Origin: Strigamia acuminata
Taxonomy: Eukaryota > Arthropoda > Chilopoda > Geophilomorpha > Linotaeniidae
Length of the DNA: 55,000 nt
NCBI GenBank assembly: GCA_949358305.1
Contig: CASHSZ010000146.1
Location: 1 to 55,000 of the forward strand
Direction of reading: 5' to 3'
Position numbers and translations under genes: made by a program. Of the stretch, positions 11,831 to 21,453 are shown piece after piece. The notes under the pieces are model-generated. The model was given only the letters and a program-made list of their open reading frames with translations, ran no database searches and was not told the DNA's origin. Positions within the stretch are counted from its first letter, which is position 1. The number at the start of each line of letters is the position of its first letter.

Positions 11831-12205
11831 CTTTGCTGTCTTGTTTATTACAATTTGGTTTAGCTGTTGTATTTATTTTTATTTGTTTTATGGTTATTTA
11901 ATGTGTTTTTGTAGCATTCAAAATGTTTTGTTGCCTAATTTCTCGTTTTGGCGCCAACTGTTTGTTTGACAACGCCGTGTCAGAATTTAGGGATGATTCT
12001 GCTTTGGTTTCTAATTAAAAAAAAAATGTTGTTTTAATTTCAATTGTAACTGCTTATTATAACGTTATTATTAGTATTTTGTAAAGGTTCATTCTTTTTC
12101 CATGTTAATAAAAAATGAAGTAACTTTCGGTGAAAAAAAAAACAGTTAAATGCGGATCAAAATTAAACACACACGAGAAGTTTAATAAACGTCCCGGCGT
12201 TTATT

Positions 12206-13497
12206 CGAGGCAATACGGTACATTTGTGAAACCCAACTTGGAACCCGAAAATAACGTGGGGCCGTCTGAACACCTGGATTTGAAATTTCGTCTACGCGCG
12301 CGCCGACGCATGGGGAATGCGGGGTGGGGTTCCTTCCCAGTGTTCCGAACGAGTCAATTTCACCCCGAAAATATCCCGAAATTGCTGATACATGCATTTC
12401 GAGCCAGAAATATTGATCTTCATGTAAATTTTGATTGTTTAGCTTTTTTTTGAAATTTTACAAATTTTCCTCATCTCCTGCCTTCCTCGCTCATTTAACA
12501 CCAAAATGGCCTGCATTGAGGATTTTTCCCATAATCCTTTTCACACGTATGGAGCGCAAACAGTCGCAATAAATGAAATCAGCGGAATTCGGCCTTGAGT
12601 TTGCGACGCCATCTTGAATACGAGTAACAGCACAGTATGGTGTCAATTATTCGAACTGATCGTAAGGCATGGGACAAAAATTGATTAAAAACGAACAAAC
12701 ATGATTAAAAATCAACAAAAATCGACTGAAATCGGACAATAATCAATTCAGAATGACAAATAACGATTAAAATTGGCAAAAATTGTCACAAATAGAGAAA
12801 AACCGATTAAAAATCAGCAAGAAACCAATAGAAATTGATAAAATCAAATAAAAATTAACAAATATCCATTTTGTTTGCTTTTAAACAAATTAAGAACTTT
12901 GAAAACACACGACAATTTTAAACAGTAAACACCGGGGTCAAATAAGCGCCGCTACTCGTTTAAACACCGGGGAGGTGTTAGTGAAGTGCCTCGAGTGGAG
13001 AAATTAATAAACGCTCGAGGCACCACGGTAGGCTTATTAAACACAAAATATGAAACGCTCGATCTTCAACAGGCGCACACGCCCGAGAACACCTCGGCAT
13101 GCCTCAGCACTCTCCAAGAAACGAGAAAAACCAAGGCAAAAAAAAAAAAATACACCAAAATTAGGACTAAAATCAAACACACATGGGGCCCGGAAGATTG
13201 ATAACATCCCGGCATATATTCAAGGCAGTACGCCATGTTTTTTCCACCATTTTGTAAGTTTATTTCAATATTCATAAAGTTTATTGCTTTTTGTATCATT
13301 AGTAGTATTCCCTTGTGTGATGTGGTTTTATAAATATCACACACAACTGCTTCTGCTGTTTTCTTCACGTTTATGCTTCGTGTATGCATGTGAAGCCCTC
13401 GCACATCTTTTGAGCACCTGTACACATTTGGACACGCTCAAGGTGCTACATCGCGCGCTCAAACGCACTAGATCGCGCGCGCAAACGCGCTACATCA
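12206..13497 (+). repeat. Segment shared with element B (12.2-13.5 kb)
   Basis: This matches 32019-33270 of element B with scattered substitutions and small indels, for example GGAACCCGAAAATAACGTGG, GATTTTTCCCATAATCC and TGTGAAGCCCT. It includes a low-complexity stretch at 12690-12870 made of AATCGATT/AATCAACA-like words of about 20 bp, which recurs in inverted form at 20790-21040. No gene is seen; frames such as 13284-13529 are not conserved as protein in B. Confidence 0.6.
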
Positions 13498-13503
13498 CGC
13501 ATA

Positions 13504-13897
13504 TTAGGGATAAGAACGGACCGGGATAGGGACTGGACTGGTAATGTTTGCCCTATGCGGATACGGGACGGGACGGGATTACAGTTGCTAAATTCGTACT
13601 GCGAGGCGGAGACAATTTTCTAATTCCAGTTGTTATTTATCACTATTAAGCCTAATATTGAGCCTGATAATGCTAAAATAAAGTAAATAAACAACAACAA
13701 CAAACTCATTATTAAAAGTAAATTACACTGTATGACCAAAATATTGTTGTTTCTTTACTTTATTTTAGCATTATTAGGCCTAATATTAGGCTTAATACTG
13801 ATTTATTTCAATTATGCAATCATACGCGCGTATTACGCTAACGTAATGGACCCGGGACGGGTCGGGACCCGAAAATTGGTCCCGTTCTCATCCCTAA
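13504..13897. mobile_element. MITE-like insertion inside element A
   Basis: A 394-bp segment with ends TTAGGGATAAGAACGG and the inverse TTAGGGATGAGAACGG, absent from the corresponding place in element B (near 33270). CGCATA stands on both sides (13498-13503 and 13898-13903) and may be a target duplication, although B carries a similar doubled GCATA there. Internal arms near 13640-13690 and 13750-13810 are also inverted (AATGCTAAAATAAAGTAAA and its complement), so the whole insertion folds into a hairpin. It encodes nothing. Confidence 0.6.
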
Positions 13898-14117
13898 CGC
13901 ATATATATCGCAGACATATCGCGCCCACGACAAAGCACAAACCCATGGCAGTCACCAAAGAATATTTACGCCGCTTCCACGCACGTTTTATTTTCTCACA
14001 GGCCTCTACACATTTAACTTGCGCGCGCACTTGCTACGTGCTCGTGTGGTCACAATAAATACCTAATTTTCATTAAAATAACGAATGAACGAAATCACTT
14101 CAACCACACTTGCTACG

Positions 14118-17100
14118 GTCGACGCATCGACGGCGATTCGCATGCGTTACCCCAAATACCGATAAAAAATCGCAGAAAACACTAATCCCGACCCAAAAAC
14201 CGCCAAAATTACCCTCAAAACACGCCAACAACCTTCCACCACTTAAATTACACCGGAAAAAAACAATTTCAAACCGAAAAATCAACAAAAAAGGCCAAAA
14301 AAATATTGCAAACAAAGAGAAAAGATCAATTATCGAGGCAAATCCCCACCACAAAACAACGCATCGCCGGTATACACTTAAGCGTACAGTGCACAACACT
14401 ACTGTTTATTTTCAATGATCCAATAAATAAAATTTGAAACAAAGTTGAGTGGAATTGTACGTTTCTTGTATATTAAAGTTTTTATTTTGTTTGTTTACAC
14501 CTAATTTTTTTTTTCCATCATAGAATGGCGACTCGATACTTTTGTAGCTCGAATTCACTTCGTAAACGTGGTCGGTGTTCATCACGCGTCAATGCGCTCG
14601 TGCAATAGTATAGGCGCGCATACGATTTGATGCGCGCAAAACTTGCAAAACTTGCACGGAATTTGGGCAATTTTTGACAAATTTCAGCAGATTTTTGCCT
14701 GTATTTGACAAATTTCAGAAGATTTTTTGCCTATATTTGACAAATTTCAGAAGATTTCCTCAATCCTCAAACATTTGCTGAAATTTCTCATAAAATTTCT
14801 AAAATTAATTGAAATTTGTCTGAAATTTGTCTGGAATTTGTCAAATATTGTCAAAAATCCGTGGAAATTTGTCAAATACTGGCAAAAATCCATGTAAATT
14901 TGTCAAAAATTGCCATAATTCGGTGCAAATTGTGTTAGATATTGGAAAAATTTATTTTAACGCTTCCAACGCGCCAGTAAATCGCGCGTGCACACGCATG
15001 GATTTTTCGTCATAGTTGGATGCGCGCAAACCTCACGTAACTTGCGCCAAAATTTGGCAATTTTTGACAAATTTCAGCAGATTTTTGCCAGTATTTGACA
15101 AATTTCCACTGATTTTTGACAATATTTGACCCAACAACTGCGCCACGTTCCAGGCGCCGGTTTAGGCATTTTAGACCCGTTTTAGACCGTTTTAGATGGC
15201 GAAAACGTTCTCTCCATCATTTTCTACCCCTGGGTGAGGTTTTCAGCGTTCATGATTGATGAAAAAGCTGTTTTCTAACTAGCTGTCCCATTGCTAGTTT
15301 TGGCGTCAGGTTTTAGCAACCTTCCGATCCGACTCTGTCGTCTGCACGACCTCCAAGACTGTTTTAGGGTTAATTTGAGTCAAATAATTCATTCTGGGGG
15401 TTGTTTTGGGTTTTTTACAAGTGTGTTTTTGTAGTTTTTATTGGTTTCAAACATTGTCAATTCTTTATACAAGTGTAACTTTCATTTCTCTGTATTTTGA
15501 GAACTTTGCATTGCAGCAAAGTTCATTTCTTGCCCCTTAATTATTGTGTAATTGTTGGTTTTCAAGCCCGTTTTTTAACAATAACTTTATTTGAAGTGCC
15601 TATTGTTTCAGGCACGTGCTTCCACGTGCCTTTTATTGTTGAGCAATTTCTTGGGCAGTTGCGCTCCTGTTGCTAGCATTGCCGCGCGTTCTCCGCGCGC
15701 GTACTCGCGTTTCGCATCACACACATTCGGATTCGATGGCCTATCGCGGCGGCACATTGTGTGGCATAGCGCGGCACGTTGCAATTGCTAATGCTACGGT
15801 CGACGGCGATTCGCATGCGCTATCCGCTGCATCAAACCCCAAATACCGAAAAAAAATCGCAGAAAACACTAATCCCGACCCAAAAACCGCCAAAATTACC
15901 CTCAACACACGCCAACAACCTTCCACCACTTAAATTACACCGGAAAAAAACAATTTCAAACCGAAAAATCAACAAAAAAGGCCAAAAAAATATTGCAAAC
16001 AAAGAGAAAAGATCAATTATCGAGGCAAATCCCCACCACAAAACAACGCATCGCCGGTATACACTTAAGCGTACAGTGCACAACACTACTGTTTATTTTC
16101 AATAATCCAATAAATAAAATTTGAAACAAAGTTGAGTGGAATTGTACGTTTCTTGTATATTAAAGTTTTTATTTTGTTTGTTTACACTTAATTTTTTTTT
16201 CCATCATAGAATGGCGACTCGATACTTTTGTAGCTCGAATTCACTTCGTAAACGTGGTCGGTGTTCATCACGCGTCAATGCGCTCGTGCAATAGTATAGG
16301 CGCGCATACGATTTGATGCGCGCAAAACTTGCAAAACTTGCACGGAATTTGGGCAATTTTTGACAAATTTCAGCAGATTTTTGCCTGTATTTGACAAATT
16401 TCAGAAGATTTTTTGCCTATATTTGACAAATTTCAGAAGATTTCCTCAATCCTCAAACATTTGCTGAAATTTCTCATAAAATTTCTAAAATTAATTGAAA
16501 TTTGTCTGAAATTTGTCTGGAATTTGTCAAATATTGTCAAAAATCCGTGGAAATTTGTCAAATACTGGCAAAAATCCATGTAAATTTGTCAAAAATTGCC
16601 ATAATTCGGTGCAAATTGTGTTAGATATTGGAAAAATTTATTTTAACGCTTCCAACGCGCCAGTAAATCGCGCGTGCACACGCATGGATTTTTCGTCATA
16701 GTTGGATGCGCGCAAACCTCACGTAACTTGCGCCAAAATTTGGCAATTTTTGACAAATTTCAGCAGATTTTTGCCAGTATTTGACAAATTTCCACTGATT
16801 TTTGACAATATTTGACCCAACAACTGCGCCACGTTCCAGGCGCCGGTTTAGGCATTTTAGACCCGTTTTAGACCGTTTTAGATGGCGAAAACGTTCTCTC
16901 CATCATTTTCTACCCCTGGGTGAGGTTTTCAGCGTTCATGATTGATGAAAAAGCTGTTTTCTAACTAGCTGTCCCATTGCTAGTTTTGGCGTCAGGTTTT
17001 AGCAACCTTCCGATCCGACTCTGTCGTCTGCACGACCTCCAAGACTGTTTTAGGGTTAATTTGAGTCAAATAATTCATTCTGGGGGTTGTTTTGGGTTTT

Positions 17101-17480
17101 TTACAAGTGTGTTTTTGTAGTTTTTATTGGTTTCAAACATTGTCAATTCTTTATACAAGTGTAACTTTCATTTCTCTGTATTTTGAGAACTTTGCATTGC
17201 AGCAAAGTTCATTTCTTGCCCCTTAATTATTGTGTAATTGTTGGTTTTCAAGCCCGTTTTTTAACAATAACTTTATTTGAAGTGCCTATTGTTTCAGGCA
17301 CGTGCTTCCACGTGCCTTTTATTGTTGAGCAATTTCTTGGGCAGTTGCGCTCCTGTTGCTAGCATTGCTGCGCGTTCTCCGCGCGCGTACTCGCGCGTTT
17401 CGCATCACACACATTCGGGTTCAATGGCCTATCGCGGCGGCACATTGTGTGGCATAGCGCGGCACGTTGCAATTACGTGA
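14118..17480 (+). repeat. Tandem direct duplication, unit 1686 bp
   Basis: AAATACCG at 14154 and 15841, and many landmarks after it, repeat at a distance of 1686-1687 bp with very few differences. Each unit holds a block of TTTGACAAATTTCAGCAGAT-like words in both orientations (14660-14900 and 15050-15130 in the first unit), then a series of perfect short hairpins. Element B has the same duplication with a unit of about 1658 bp (33412-36757); there the second unit has lost about 29 bp next to the AAATACC site. The second unit here is also the left arm of the large palindrome. Confidence 0.75.
17296..17317. repeat. Perfect hairpin with two CACGTG boxes
   Basis: Arms AGGCACGTG and CACGTGCCT enclose a CTTC loop. 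The same hairpin occurs in the first tandem unit, mirrored in the right arm, and in element B with one mismatch in its right arm. Other short hairpins nearby are AACTTTGC-attgca-GCAAAGTT and AACTAGC...GCTAGTT. Confidence 0.6.
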
Positions 17481-17504
17481 CGTGGCACGTTGCTGTTACG
17501 TGAC

Positions 17505-17553
17505 GCGATAGCCAGTATTTAAGCAGGGGATTCCATCATCGTTTACACAAATG
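17505..17553 (+). promoter_or_regulatory. TATA-like promoter candidate facing the hairpin array
   Basis: CCAGTATTTAAGCAGGGG lies just before the array, with TATTTAA about 35 bp upstream of an ATG at 17551. The element is identical in the other arms (mirrored near 19465, and in B near 36795 and 39755). Transcription from it would run through the array toward the palindrome centre and give a self-complementary RNA. Only the sequence resemblance is seen. Confidence 0.35.
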
Positions 17554-17589
17554 CGCATTGCAACGTGGAGGCGCATTCGAGTCCTTTTC

Positions 17590-18040
17590 CCAAGCGTTGA
17601 AAAAGGACAAAACTCGTATTCGATTCGAAAGCGAATCGAATACGATTTTTGTCCTTTTTCAACGCAAAATTGTATTCGACTCGTTTTCGAGTCGAATACG
17701 AGTTTTGCCCTTCTTCAACGCGAAATCGTATTCGACTCGTTTTCGAGTCGAATACGAGTTTTGCCCTTCTTCAACGCGAAATTGTATTCGACTCGTTTTC
17801 GAGTCGAATACGAGTTTTGCCCTTCTTCAACGCGAAATCGTATTCGACTCGTTTTCGAGTCGAATACGAGTTTTGCCCTTCTTCAACGCGAAATCGTATT
17901 CGACTCGTTTTCGAGTCGAATACGAGTTTTGCCCTTCTTCAACGCGAAATCGTATTCGACTCGTTTTCGAGTCGAATACGAGTTTTGCCCTTCTTCAACG
18001 CGAAATCGTATTCGACTCGTTTTCGAGTCGAATACGAGAT
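17590..18040 (+). repeat. 56-bp hairpin tandem array, left arm of A
   Basis: GCCCTTCTTCAACGCGAAAT recurs at 17707, 17763, 17819, 17875, 17931 and 17987, a strict 56-bp period, with a variant first unit (GTCCTTTTTCAACGC). Each unit holds a hairpin with 13-bp arms CGTATTCGACTCG and CGAGTCGAATACG and a TTTT loop. The unit has no stop in any of the three plus frames, and 56 is not a multiple of 3, so frames of 163-164 codons arise in all three frames; they are not taken as genes. Mirrored at 18939-19390. Confidence 0.85.
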
Positions 18041-18938
18041 AGTCGATGACCCGTTCCCGGACTTTGACTCGTACGACTCGTATTCGAGATGTATTCGAGA
18101 TGTATTCGAATCGTATTCGAGTCGTATTCGAGATGGTCGATGATTTCCACTCGCTCGTATACGCGTTGTATACGAGCTCGTATTTTGATCGTAATCGTAA
18201 ACGAATCGTTTACAAGTCGTATACAAGTTGTATACGACGTGTATACACCTCGTATACGAACGAAGTTTGGAAAATCCACCGGATACTTACTACGACATGA
18301 AAACACATAGTAGTCACATACGTCTTATTTGGAAATTGTGTTTTCACAAACTTCGTTCGTATACGAGGTGTATACACGTCGTATACAACTTGTATACGAC
18401 TTGTAAACGTTTCGTTTACGATTACGATCAAAATACGAGCTCGTATACAACGCGTATACGAGTCGAATACGAATCGAATTCGAGTCGTATTCGAGATGGT
18501 CGATGATTTCCACTCGCTCGTATACGCGTTGTATACGAGCTCGTATTTTGATCGTAATCGTAAACGAATCGTTTACAAGTCGTATACAAGTTGTATACGA
18601 CGTGTATACACCTCGTATACGAACGAAGTTTGGAAAATCCACCGGATACTTACTACGACATGAAAACACATAGTAGTCACATACGTCTTATTTGGAAATT
18701 GTGTTTTCACAAACTTCGTTCGTATACGAGGTGTATACACGTCGTATACAACTTGTATACGACTTGTAAACGATTCGTTTACGATTACGATCAAAATACG
18801 AGCTCGTATACAACGCGTATACGAGCGAGTGGAAATCATCGACCATCTCGAATACGACTCGAATACGATTCGAATACATCTCGAATACATCTCGAATACG
18901 AGTCGTACGAGTCAAAGTCCGGGAACGGGTCATCGACT
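18041..18938. repeat. Centre of palindrome A: nested CG-rich palindromes
   Basis: Almost the whole stretch is made of words such as CGTATTCG, CGAATACG, CGTATACG and CGTTTACG, arranged as nested palindromes around GAGATGGTCGATGATTTCC and around a unique-looking block (AAAATCCACCGGATAC...GTCTTATTTGG). The sequence is very rich in CpG compared with its surroundings. Confidence 0.75.
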
Positions 18939-20783
18939 ATCTCGTATTCGACTCGAAAACGAGTCGAATACGATTTCGCGTTGAAGAAGGGCAAAACTCG
19001 TATTCGACTCGAAAACGAGTCGAATACGATTTCGCGTTGAAGAAGGGCAAAACTCGTATTCGACTCGAAAACGAGTCGAATACGATTTCGCGTTGAAGAA
19101 GGGCAAAACTCGTATTCGACTCGAAAACGAGTCGAATACGATTTCGCGTTGAAGAAGGGCAAAACTCGTATTCGACTCGAAAACGAGTCGAATACGATTT
19201 CGCGTTGAAGAAGGGCAAAACTCGTATTCGACTCGAAAACGAGTCGAATACGATTTCGCGTTGAAGAAGGGCAAAACTCGTATTCGACTCGAAAACGAGT
19301 CGAATACAATTTTGCGTTGAAAAAGGACAAAAATCGTATTCGATTCGCTTTCGAATCGAATACGAGTTTTGTCCTTTTTCAACGCTTGGGAAAAGGACTC
19401 GAATGCGCCTCCACGTTGCAATGCGCATTTGTGTAAACGATGATGGAATCCCCTGCTTAAATACTGGCTATCGCGTCACGTAACAGCAACGTGCCACGTC
19501 ACGTAATTGCAACGTGCCGCGCTATGCCACACAATGTGCCGCCGCGATAGGCCATTGAACCCGAATGTGTGTGATGCGAAACGCGCGAGTACGCGCGCGG
19601 AGAACGCGCGGCAATGCTAGCAACAGGAGCGCAACTGCCCAAGAAATTGCTCAACAATAAAAGGCACGTGGAAGCACGTGCCTGAAACAATAGGCACTTC
19701 AAATAAAGTTATTGTTAAAAAACGGGCTTGAAAACCAACAATTACACAATAATTAAGGGGCAAGAAATGAACTTTGCTGCAATGCAAAGTTCTCAAAATA
19801 CAGAGAAATGAAAGTTACACTTGTATAAAGAATTGACAATGTTTGAAACCAATAAAAACTACAAAAACACACTTGTAAAAAACCCAAAACAACCCCCAGA
19901 ATGAATTATTTGACTCAAATTAACCCTAAAACAGTCTTGGAGGTCGTGCAGACGACAGAGTCGGATCGGAAGGTTGCTAAAACCTGACGCCAAAACTAGC
20001 AATGGGACAGCTAGTTAGAAAACAGCTTTTTCATCAATCATGAACGCTGAAAACCTCACCCAGGGGTAGAAAATGATGGAGAGAACGTTTTCGCCATCTA
20101 AAACGGTCTAAAACGGGTCTAAAATGCCTAAACCGGCGCCTGGAACGTGGCGCAGTTGTTGGGTCAAATATTGTCAAAAATCAGTGGAAATTTGTCAAAT
20201 ATAGGCAAAAATCTGCTGAAATTTGTCAAAAATTGACCAAATTCCGTGCAAGTTTTGCAAGTTTTGTGCGCATCAAGCCATGCGCGCCTATACTATTGCA
20301 CGAGCGCATTGACGCGTGATGAAAACCGACCACGTTTACGAAGTGAATTCGAGCTACAAAAGTATCAAATCGCCATTCTAGTATGGAACAAAAAAAATTA
20401 AGTGGAAACAAACAAAATAAAAACTTTAATATACGAGAAACGTACAATTCCACTCAACTTTGTTTCAAATTTTATTTATTGGATCATTAAAAATAAACAG
20501 TAGTGTTGTGCACTGTACACTTAAATGTATACCGCAGTACAAGTACCGCGGTCCCGGTACTGCACCGGTACACGTGAAAACGCGAGTTTCTCAAATTTAA
20601 AAAGTTGATGTCGGCGGCGATGCGTTGTTTTGTGGTGAGAATTTGCCTCGAGAATTGATCTTATCTCTTTGTTTGCAATATTTTTTTTGGCATTCTTTGT
20701 TGATTTTTCGGTTTGAATTTGTTTTTTTCCGGTGTAATTTGAGTGGTGGAAGGTTGTTGGGGTGTGTTGAGGGCAATTTTGGT
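18490..20783 (-). repeat. Right arm of the large palindrome in element A
   Basis: Inverted copy of the left arm. It is near-identical close to the centre and more diverged outward; from about 20160 it lacks a block of about 400 bp. Homology to the outer left arm ends near 20783 at GGGCAATTTTGG. Confidence 0.85.
18939..19390 (-). repeat. 56-bp hairpin tandem array, right arm of A
   Basis: Reverse-complement copy of the array at 17590-18040, with the same unit number and the same variant end unit. Confidence 0.85.
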
Positions 20784-21119
20784 TATTTGTTGATTTTTAA
20801 TTGATTTAATCGTTTTCTGTTTGTTTTTGCTGGTTTTTAATCGATTTTTCTGTATTTTTGGTCAATTTTTACCAATTGTAATTGTTATTTGTCATTCTGA
20901 ATTGATTATTGTCCGATTTTATTCGATTATTGTCAGATTTCAGTCGATTTTTGTCGATTTCTAATCAATGTTTATACATTTCTTATCAAGTTTTGTATAT
21001 TTTTGTTGATTTTTAATCATATTTGTTCCTTTTTAATCAAAGTCGAAAACGAGTTGTAAATGCGTTCGTATGCGACGCGAACGCGTATTGGAGTCGATTC
21101 CAAGTTCGTATTCCATCGC
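20784..21119. repeat. AATCGATT-like degenerate tandem repeat
   Basis: About 15 loosely repeated words of the form TTGATTTTTAATCGATTTTT with a period near 20 bp. It is the inverted counterpart of 12690-12870 and of 32440-32690 in element B. No gene. Confidence 0.5.
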
Positions 21120-21394
21120 GAACGCGCATTTGAGACGTAAACGAGTTTATCTTTTTCACTCTCGCTTGATCCCCCTTTATCGCGCCTCATTGCTCCTGTG
21201 AAAAAAAATATATGAGAATGCACAGAAATGAACCTTCCAATACTTACATGAAAATTGGCAACCTTGACACAAAACAGTCTATCGACACTCCCAACACCAC
21301 CCCGGACATTTTTCGGAAGAGTTTGGTCCACCCGGAATCCGCAGAATAGTCTCCCCCGAAATGCGGATTTCGCGGACGCCAATCCGCGAAAAGG
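21120..21394 (+). repeat. Right-end segment of element A
   Basis: Close match to 42103-42377 at the right end of element B, including CACTCTCGCTTGATCCCCC, GAATGCACAGAAATGAACC and CAACACCACCCCGGACATTT. It ends ATGCGGATTT-CGCGGA...AATCCGCGAAAAGG, after which A continues TTAA and B continues ATAT. Confidence 0.7.
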
Positions 21395-21398
21395 TTAA
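21395..21398. repeat. TTAA target-site duplication, right of element A
   Basis: Second copy of the TTAA found at 7007-7010; it directly follows the AAGG terminus. Confidence 0.6.
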
Positions 21399-21453
21399 TC
21401 AAAGGTTGAGTGTAATCGAAGAAAGACTCACGACCGCCAGTACATCGCAACAC

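Larger units (their letters stand above)
8856..12205. repeat. Dispersed palindrome family, six copies in A
   Basis: A 22-bp palindrome with arms AATAAACGCC and GGCGTTTATT around CC occurs at about 8856-8877, 8955-8976, 9101-9122 (degenerate), 10497-10518, 11477-11498 and 12184-12205. Each is followed by (T/C)GAGGCAA or a close variant, and most are preceded by CGCCTC...TGAAAATT. Three further copies lie in element B. Half sites (GGCGTTTATTTGAGGCAA) lie near 10860. The constant flanks show a real family and not a chance palindrome. Confidence 0.65.
15889..18489 (+). repeat. Left arm of the large palindrome in element A
   Basis: This arm is the reverse complement of 18490-20783. Landmarks at 16911-16920, 17277, 17551, 17649 and 18042 all mirror with coordinate sum 36979, so the centre is at 18489.5 and no net indel separates the arms over at least 16911-20068. 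Further out the right arm lacks about 400 bp present here (the block around 16330-16740). Confidence 0.85.
7011..21394 (+). mobile_element. Giant foldback element A (14.4 kb)
   Basis: The element starts CCTTATGGCGCG and ends CGCGAAAAGG, so the two termini inverted read CCTTATGGCG and CCTTTTCGCG, matching at 8 of 10 positions. It is flanked by TTAA on both sides. A second element of the same layout lies at 31321-42377 with the same termini. In order it holds a left-end segment (7011-7400), four copies of a GCGTTTT foldback module (8389-11830), a segment rich in AATCGATT-like words, a small inserted MITE, a 1.69-kb direct duplication, a palindrome of more than 4 kb centred at 18489.5, another AATCGATT-like stretch and a right-end segment (about 21120-21394). 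No transposase or other recognisable protein is encoded. The many short frames are repeat-derived. It may depend on a transposase supplied elsewhere. Confidence 0.65.

Noticed and set aside
14110-14418. Lys-rich 84-108 codon frames repeated at four places
   Set aside because: They follow the repeat copies exactly, both strands are open by composition, and indels between copies change the frame ends.
17590-18040. CRISPR-like array of regular 56-bp repeats
   Set aside because: There are no unique spacers, the repeats are contiguous hairpins, the context is an animal-type genome and no cas genes are present.
17551-18143. Three overlapping 163-164 codon frames in the array (and 223-232 codon frames in B)
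   Set aside because: They arise because the 56-bp unit lacks stops in all plus frames and shifts frame each unit. The same peptides appear in three registers.
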